Source of the DNA: a virus
DNA length: 61,654 bases
Virus record (IMG/VR): IMGVR_UViG_3300047322_000377
Coordinates: 1-61,654 of that record
Reading direction: 5' to 3' (one strand)
The stretch's first letter is position 1. Every line of letters starts with the position of its first letter. Shown here piece after piece: positions 25,801 through 34,800 of the stretch. A program made the translations under genes and the position numbers. The notes beneath the pieces were generated by a model that saw nothing but the letters and a program-made list of their open reading frames with translations, searched no databases and was not told where the DNA came from.

Positions 25801-28800
25801 AACAGCCTGTCGCGCACTGCCAGTTGGGCGATCCGCGACAAGGCCACCGGTGAAGTGGTCATGGAAACCTTCGATCAGAAGAAGGTCGACGCGCTCAACA
25901 CTGAAAAGTATGAAGCCGTCCCTATTCAGCAGCACTTGGCTGAAGTGAACGCCTCGATCAAGGCCGGCGATGAAACCGGCAAGATCAAGCCGGCCGAAAC
26001 AAAACCTGCAAAACCTGCATCAGAAGTACCGAAAACTGCAACGCCAGCGGCCGAACCTGCATCAAAAGCAGCTGAACCTGCATCGAAGCCACTGAGCCCG
26101 CAGCAGAAGGCCAAGGCGCGCGCCGAAGCTCAACGTCAGGCCGCGCGCGACCGCATGGGCGGGATCAAGGAAGGCGAGCAGTTCATTCCATCCTCCGATT
26201 TCAGCTACATCACCGGTGGCCAGGCCTACACCGTCGACAGCATCGACAGCAAAGGCAACGTCTACGTCAAACGCAGTGGCAGCAACAGCGGCACGCACTT
26301 GTCGCACGCCGACTTTAACGTGGCTGAGCACAAAGGCGTGACCTTCACCAAGGTGGAATCAGCGGAGACTAACACCGGGGGCGATAACGCCGGCCTCGAC
26401 AAGTCGACCTCTGATCGTGTTCCTGGCGTGCCCGGTGTCCTTGACGATATTCCTGAGAGAAACGCCATCAAGGAAAAGGGTTATCAGTCGCTCGACGTCG
26501 ATGTCCAGCGTAGCGTGCTCGCGAAGGTGCTCGGCGCCATCCATGACCCGAAGGTTTTCCGGGGAGTTGTTGAGCGTGTTCCCGTCGATATGGTGAACAT
26601 GCTCACTGGCCAGAAGCTCACGACCAAGAGTCTGCTCAACAATCCAGCGGTGCTCAGGCGCGCGCTTACCGTCCCGCTCGACCAGCCTGTACCGGTTGAC
26701 GTGGGTCGCATCATCGACGCGATGTTTTCTGCTCGCCAACCCGTAACATCTGCGCCCGCAGTAGGTGTTGGCGCCGAGTCGGTTGATGTCGGGGTATCTG
26801 AAAAAGGTAACTCCGCAGTAGACGCAAATGTAGTCCTGCAAGATGGCAATCCTTCTAATGGTTCGTCCATCATTGTACCAACAAAGGATGTCGGCACTAA
26901 ACAAAAACCAGCAGCAAACGAAAACAAGGTATTCACGGAGGATGCAGCTACAAAGGCTCGCGCACTTCTAAAGTCAAAACTCGGGCAGCTCAACAGCGGC
27001 ATTGATCCCGAGATTGTTCAGGCTGGTATCACGCTTGCGGGCTATCACATTGAAAAAGGCGCGCGCTCTTTCGCTGCCTATGCCAAGGCCATGGCTGAAG
27101 ACCTGGGCGACATGGTCAAGCCTTACCTGAAGTCGTGGTATATGGGCGTCAAGTATGACCCGCGCGCCGCTGGCTTCGATGGTATGAGCAGCGCCGCCGA
27201 GGTGGAAGGCTTCGACGTCAACGCCCCGGCAACTGAGGCAAAAAGTGCCCCAGTTCAAACCGAGCCGGCAACTATGGCAAAAACTGCCAAGGTTCAAACC
27301 GTGACCACCCCGAGCGGCCGCGAGTTCGACGTGCGCAGCAAGGTGGTCGAAGCCGACAGCCTGATCACCTCCAACAGTGCCGACGGCGCGGTTAACCCGG
27401 CCTACCCGAAAGAATTGCAGCCGCGTGACCGTTCGCGTTCGGCGTCGCTGAGCCAGATCAACGACATCGCCTCGAACCTCAACCCGCGCCTGCTCGGCGA
27501 CAGCGCCAGCGCCACCGACGGCGCCCCGATCGTTTCGCCCGAGGGCGTGGTCGAAAGCGGCAACGGCCGCACGCTGGGCATTCAACAGGCCTACGCGAAG
27601 AACACCGACGGCGCGAGCAAGTACCGCGCCTGGTTGGAGTCGCAAGGGCACGACGTCAGTGGGATGAAAGCCCCGGTGCTGGTGCGCGAGCGCGTCACGC
27701 CGATGAATGCCGACGAGCTAAAGGCCTACACCGGCGAAGCCAACGAGCGCACCACCCTGGCCCTGAGTTCCACCGAGCGCGCGGTCGCCGACGGCAAGCA
27801 GCTGGGCGACCTCCTGCACCTGTACCACGGCGGCGACGTCGCGGGCTCGGCCAACCGCGAGTTCGTCCGCGCCTTTGTCGGCGACGTGGCCAGCAAGAGC
27901 GATCGCGGCGCGCTGATGGATGGCGACGGCATGCTGTCGCAGGACGGCCGCCGTCGGATCGAGGCCGCGTTGTTGTCGGCTGCCTACGACGAGCCGAGCC
28001 TGATCAATGACCTGTTCGAGAGCACCGACAGCGACATTAAGTCGATTGGCGGCGCCTTGCTCGATGCCGCTGGCCCATGGGCGCAGATGCGCCAGGAAGC
28101 GCGCGACGGGCAAATCTCTCAGGGCGCCGACATCACGCCGAACCTGATCGAAGCGGTGAATCTGGTGCGCCAAGCGCGTGCGCAGGGCAAGTCGGTGTAT
28201 GAACTGGTCAACCAGAACGATATTTTCTCTGGCGAGCTGGATCAGGCGACCAAGGATTGGGTCGGCGTGTTCTATCGCGGTGCCAGCTTGGCCCGTGCGC
28301 GTAGCCGAGCTACAGTAGCGGACGCTCTTCTGACCTATACTCAGCTGGCCCGCGCGACGCAGCCGGGCACTAACCTGTTCGGCGACCCGGAACTGACCGG
28401 CGCCGACTTACTCCGAGGCACGCATGACAAACTTGATCGCCAAGACGCCCAAGCCAACCAGCAACAAGGCCTCTTCGGAAGCCCAAGCGCTGATGACCAA
28501 AGTGCTGGCGCACGTCGGGCAGACGGACAGCGACCAGCACCTGATGCGCGTGGTGAAGCAACGCAACAAGGGAGTGCAGTAAATGCAACAAGTCCCGGCC
28601 AGCGTGTGGAACCAAATCGCCCAGACGCAACCGCTGCAGAACCCGGACATGCGCCAGCTGTTCACGATGAGCCAGCCGCAGCTGGACGAGGCACTGGCGA
28701 GCCAGGCGCAAGCACTGAGCAAGGCCGGGCAGACGGACAGCGTGATCAACGCCTACCAACTGATGGCACCGTTGCTGGCCGAGAATCAGGCGATCAGCAA

Positions 28801-31800
28801 CTACATCAACCAAACGGGACATTCCGACCTACGCTCGGCACTGCCGGAGGTGCTGAACGCGCCGGAAGCGGTGGCGATAGCGTCACAGGAAAACCCGTTG
28901 AGCAAGAGCGAGCAGGCCACATTGTTGAAACTGCTCCTGCCACTGATGCCGACGAGTTCGGTCAACGTCTAGCGGCGCAGAAAAAAGCCGCTGGCACTGC
29001 CACGGTTCGCGGCGATCAAGCCAACATTGATAAAGCCTTGCCCCTTCTGCTTGAGCCCCAGCGCGGTGACGTGCTGAAGGCCGAGCAGCGTTACGCCGTG
29101 GGCAACGGCATGCTGCTCACCAACGGCACCGGCACCGGCAAGACCGCGAGCGGTATGGGCGTAATCGTGCGATCGATCAACGCCGGCAAGCCCAACGCTA
29201 TCGTCATTGTGCCGAGCGACAAAATCGCCTCTGACTGGGTGAAGTTTGCCAAGATGCTGGGCGTTGAGCTCAAGCAACTGACCAGCACCAGCGACAACGG
29301 CACGGACGGCCAGGTCATCACCACCTACGCCAACTTCGGCGCCAACGACAGCTTGGCCCTGCGTGACTGGGATCAGGTCGTGGCCGACGAGGCGCATTAC
29401 CTGTCGAGCAACGAGAAAGGTGAAGGCACGGGCGCGCTGGCCAAGCTGCAAGGCTTGACCGGTCACCCGGATGGCTTCTATCAGTGGGTGCGCGAGCGCA
29501 ACCCCAAGGAGTGGGGCGATTACAAAGCGGCGATGAATGCCAGCAAAGAGGCCGCCGTGCCTGACTCTGGCTTTAGCGAGCACCAGCGTGAGCAGCTTGC
29601 CGAAGCCGAAGCCAAGCAGCGCGATCTGTGGGCGGCCATCGAAGAGCCGGCCAAGAAGGCCTGGCAAGACCGTTGGGCCAAGCAGCAAGACCTACCGAAA
29701 ACCCTGTTCCTGTCGGCCACCCCGTTCGCCTACGTCAAAAGCGTGGACTACGCCGAGGGCTACCTGTTCGATTACGTACCACCGGCCGAGCGCTTCAGCA
29801 ACAAGGCGGAAATGGCCGGCTCGGCTTACAACAGCGGCGATGCGCGTGAAAAGTTTTTCATGCAGCACTTCGGCTACCGCATGCGCTACAACAAGCTGAC
29901 CGCACCGGAAGCCGGGGTTGACTCCGAACTGATGGAGCAAGGCTTTAACCAGCACCTGAAGGATATCGGCGCGCTGTCGGGCCGCCGCCTTGAAGTGCCG
30001 CACGACTACGACCGCAAGTTTGTGATGGTCGACGACGCCGTGGGGCAGAAGATCGATCAGGGCCTGGCCTACCTGCGCGAGCATGCCGACGGCAAGTACC
30101 GCAAGGTGTACGACGCGGTGATGGCGACCTTCGACTACCAGAAACGCATGTACCTGCTGGAATCGATCAAGGCCAAGGCCGTGGTGCCGATGATCAAGGA
30201 TCACATGGCGCTGGGCCGCAAAGTGGTGGTGTTCCACGACTACAACAAAGGCGGCGGCTTCGATCCGTTCAATGCCGGACTGGCCAGCATCACCGAGGCC
30301 GACACCCGGGCGCTGGCTCGCGAAGCCTTTGCCGCGCGCCCGGACATCTTCAAGAAGATGGACCTTACCGGCCTGTATTCGCCGATTGACACCCTGGCGT
30401 CGGCCTTCCCGGATGCGCTGTTCTTCAACGGCACCGTGCCCAAGGCCAAGCGCCGCGCCAATGCCGATACCTTCAACGACGACACCAGCGGAAAAGACCT
30501 GATTGTCTTGCAGTCGGACGCCGGCCGTGAAGGCGTGAGCTTGCACGACACCACTGGCCAGCACATGCGCGTGCTGATCAATCTGGGGATGCCCGGCAAG
30601 CCTGTGGCTGCGATCCAGATCGAAGGCCGCACCTACCGCACCGGGCAAGCCAGTGATGCAGCCTTTCGCTACCTGACCACCGGCACCGCCTGGGAGGCCA
30701 GCGCCTTTGCCAGCAAGATCGCCGAACGCGCCTCGACCGCTGAAAACTTGGCGCTGGGCACCGACGCGCGCGGCTTGAAACAAGCCTTCATTGACGCCTA
30801 CAACAATGCCGATGATCAGGCGCCGAGCGCCGAGGACGGCAAGGGTGGCAAGGCGCTCGACCGCGAACTGGCGGCCAACGCGACGCTGACCCCGTTCCAG
30901 AAGGCCAAGGCCTATTACTTCGCCCAACAGAAGAACAGCAAGCGCCGCGACCAGCGCGAAGGCACCGATTATTTTGCCACCCCGGAACCGGTTGGCCTGA
31001 AGATGGCCGAGTGGGCCAACATCCAACCCGGCGATCATGTACTCGAACCGTCGGCCGGGCATGGCGCGATTGCGCGGTTCTTCCCACAGCAAAGCCACGT
31101 CACCATGGTCGAGCCGAGTTATGACCTGTCGCAGCGGGCGGCCCTGGCCAACGGCAACGCGCGGATCATCAACGACACCTTCGAGTCGTTGCACCGGACC
31201 AACAAGTACGACGCCGTGGTAATGAACCCACCGTTCGGCAACGGTGGCAAGACTGCCATCGAGCACGTCGCCAAGGCGGCCCAGCACCTGCGCGAAGGCG
31301 GGCGGATCGTCGCCTTGATTCCGCGCGGCGGTTTGACCGACAAGCGCCTGGCGACCTTTCTGGAGAGCGACGAGGCGCAAAGCCTGCACCGTGTGGCGAC
31401 TTTCGACCTGCCGCCGTCGACCTTCGAGCGCGCCGGCACCGCGGTTAACACGCAAGTGGTGGTGCTGGAGAAGCACAGCAACCCGGACGACGCGCAAGGC
31501 ATCCATGCGCGCACGATCAACCTGAGCAATGCCGAGTCGACTGGCGAGCTGTTCGACCGCATCGAGCACCTGGACGTGCCGGATCGCGCGCCGAGCAGCA
31601 AGCCGGAACCCAAGCCTGAGCTGATCGAGCACGTCACCGGCAAGGGCAAGCGCCTGACCGGCGTGGTGCGCTCCGACCTGACCAAGGACGAAGCCAAGGA
31701 AATCGACCCGTACACCTTTGCCAAGGACGGCGGCTGGTTTATCCGCGCCAAGCACCTCGGCGACGGCAATCGCTTGTCGGTGGCCAGCCCGGTCGCTGAG

Positions 31801-34800
31801 CCCGCTTCGCACCAAGAAGTGCGCGACGCCATTACCCAAGGCCCGTTTGGTCCGGTGGTCAACAAGCTGATCGAGGCCGGGCACATCGTCATTCACGGCA
31901 ACGTGCAATCGCTGCCCGAAGGCCACAACGTGCGCGGCGTGCAAGCGCTGACCACCCCGGATGGCACCGTGCATCTGGTGGCGGCCAACCTGACCCCCGA
32001 AAACGCCAATGGCGTGTTGCTGCATGAAATGTTTCACAGTGGCGGCGAGCAGCTGGTCGGCTCGCAGCGCTGGGGCGAGCTGATGAAGCGCCTGGACGGT
32101 TTGCACCGCCAAGCCGAGCAATCCACCGGCAAGGCCCGCGACGTGTTCGACCGCGCCCGTGAGCGCGTGCAGCAAGCGCAGGACGCCGGCGCGGTGGCCG
32201 ACGGCATGACGCCGGAAGAGTTCGGTGCCTACGCCATTGAAGAGCATGCGCAATTGCCGACGGCGTTCCGCAAGTGGGTCGATGATCTGGTGGGCACCGT
32301 CAAGCACTGGCTGTTCAGCCGTTACGGCAAACAACTGGGCCAGGTCACCCCGGCGCAGCTGCGCGCCATGGCCAAAGATGCGCTGGTGTCGATGGCCCTG
32401 GACAAGCGCGGCGAGCTGTTCGGCAAGGCCGGCACCATGTTCAGTGTGCGCCTGGCCGATGAGTTCGCCGACATCAAGGCCGATGCCGACGCCACCAGCT
32501 TCAGCGACAAGATCGGCCCGGTAACCCTGCCGCGACGCATGGCGGATCGCTGGCGCCAACTGACCGACAACCTCGGCCTGCGTTTCCGTCAGGCGGCGAT
32601 CGACCGTTACGCGCCACTGATGCGCAATGACCACGCGCTGTACGGCGCCGACACACTGGAAGGTTCGATTGCCTCCAGTTCGTGGGTGCTGGCGCGCATG
32701 AGCCAGGCCGCAGGCGGCGCGGTGGACGCCTTGTTGCACCATGGCCGGATTTACCTCGACCCCAAGGAAAAGGTGATTGACCTGCACGACAATACCCAAG
32801 GCTTGGGCGACACCCTGAAAAAACTCGGCAGCGTGGCGGAAATGACCCGCTTTATGGGTTGGATCGCCGCCAACCGTTCCAAGCGCCTGCTCGGTGAAGG
32901 CCGGGAAAACCTGTTCACCCCGGCCGAAATCGAGGCGGGGATCAAGTTCAGCGGCGGCAAGCTGGAGAATGGCAAGAGCCGTAGCATGCTCTATCAGCAA
33001 GTATGGAAAGAGTTTCAGCAGCACCGTGACGACGTACTGGGCATCGCCGAACAATCCGGGATCATCACCCCGGAACAGCGCGCGACCTGGAGCGATGAGT
33101 TTTACGTGCCGTTTTACCGGGTGATTGATGACGAAAACCTCGGCGGCCCGTCCTCTGGCGGCGGTGGCCTGTCGCGCCAACAAGCCTACAAAAAGCTCAA
33201 GGGCGGCAAGCAGCACCTCAATGACTTGCTGGAAAACACCCTGCTGAATTTCCACCACCTGATTCAGGCCAGCCTGAAGAATCAGGCGGCCACGCAGGCC
33301 ATGGCCAACGCCGAGCAGCTGGGCATTGCCGACAAGACCACCGAAGCGCACAAGGACAAGAAGGCCAGCACCTTCGTCATGGAGAACGGGATTAAGCAGT
33401 GGTACAACGTCAACGATCCGCTGACCTTCAAGGCGGTGTCGGCGCTCTCTGACCCTGGCGTCAACACCCCCTCGCGCAAGATCATGCGCGGCTTCAAGCG
33501 CTTCTTCACCAACATGACCACCATCACCCCGCAATTTGTGGTGGCCAACGCCATCCGCGATTCGCTGGCGGCCATGGCCACCTCACCAACCAGCGCCATC
33601 CCGCTGAAGACCGCCTTCAAGGGCGCGCTGACCTACGGCAACAAGCGCGCGCGGGCGCGGATGATGGCCAGCGGCGGGGCGTTCCACTTCGGCCAGGTCT
33701 ACGGCCATGGCGCGGCGGATTTCAAGGCCTCGCTCAACGGCAGCATGCGTACCGCGCAAGTGCTCAAAGACCCGATGCTGATCCCCAACACGCTGATGAA
33801 GGCCTGGCACAAGTACCACGAAGTCACCGACTTTGCGGAGAACATGAACCGCGCCGGGATTTGGGACCATAACCAAGGCAAGGGCAAACTCAAGGCGGCG
33901 TTTGAGGCGCGCGACCTGATGGACTTCAGCGCCCACGGTGACGCCGGGATTGTGAAGTTCTTCACCGACGTGGTGCCGTTCCTCAATGCGCGCATCCAAG
34001 GATTGGACAAGCTCTATCGTTCGGGCGGCAAGCCGGCGCTGAAAACCCTGTTCGGCAAGGGCACCACCTCGGACAAGCAGGCGTTCGCCCGTTTCGCTAC
34101 CGTGGTCGGCGCGCTGACCGCCTTCAGTACGCTGCTGTACCTGCGCAACAAGGACGACGAGGACTATCGCAAGCTGGAAGACTGGCAGCGCGACACCTAC
34201 TGGCCAATCAAAATCGGCAACAGCATGTTTTTCATTCCCAAGCCGTTTGAAGTGGGCTCGATTGCCACCATGGGCGAGCGCCTGGCCGAGCAGTTTTCCG
34301 ATCCGACGGTGGGCGGCGACAAGTTTGCCAGTCGTGCCATGCACATGCTCAGTGATACTTTTGCGATGAACCCAACGCCGCAAGCGATCAAGCCGGTGCT
34401 CGAACTGGGTTACAACGAAAACACCTTTACCGGGCGGCCGATTGAAGACCAATCAATGTCGCGCCTAAGCCCAAGCCTGCGTTCGCGTCCTGATACTACG
34501 CGCCTGGCTGAAGCATCGAGCCGCGGGATCGAGAGTGCGCTCGACGTGATCGGCGCCGGCAACTCGGCCCTGTCGCCTGTGCAGATCGACCACTTGATTC
34601 AGGGTTACTTGGGCGCGGTGGGCTCGACTGCCATCGGCATGGCCGACACCTTCTGGCGCGGCGCGCAGGGAGAAGAGTTGCCGGCGCGCAGCTGGGACGA
34701 GTACCAGCCGGTGAAACGCTTCTACAAGGACTTAACCAAGGAAGACAACTACACGCGCTACGGGACCGACTTCTACAACGCCTTGAAGAAATCCGATCAG

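Noticed and set aside
23674-25935. A 753-codon minus-strand open frame
   Set aside because: Same shadow effect; composition is rich in R, H, L and G as expected for the reverse of a GC-rich gene, unlike the real antisense HNH gene at 26359.
29692-33534. A 1280-codon open frame on the minus strand opposite the giant gene
   Set aside because: It mirrors the high G/C third positions of the plus-strand gene, shows no domain, and lies over well-recognised helicase, methyltransferase and peptidase modules.
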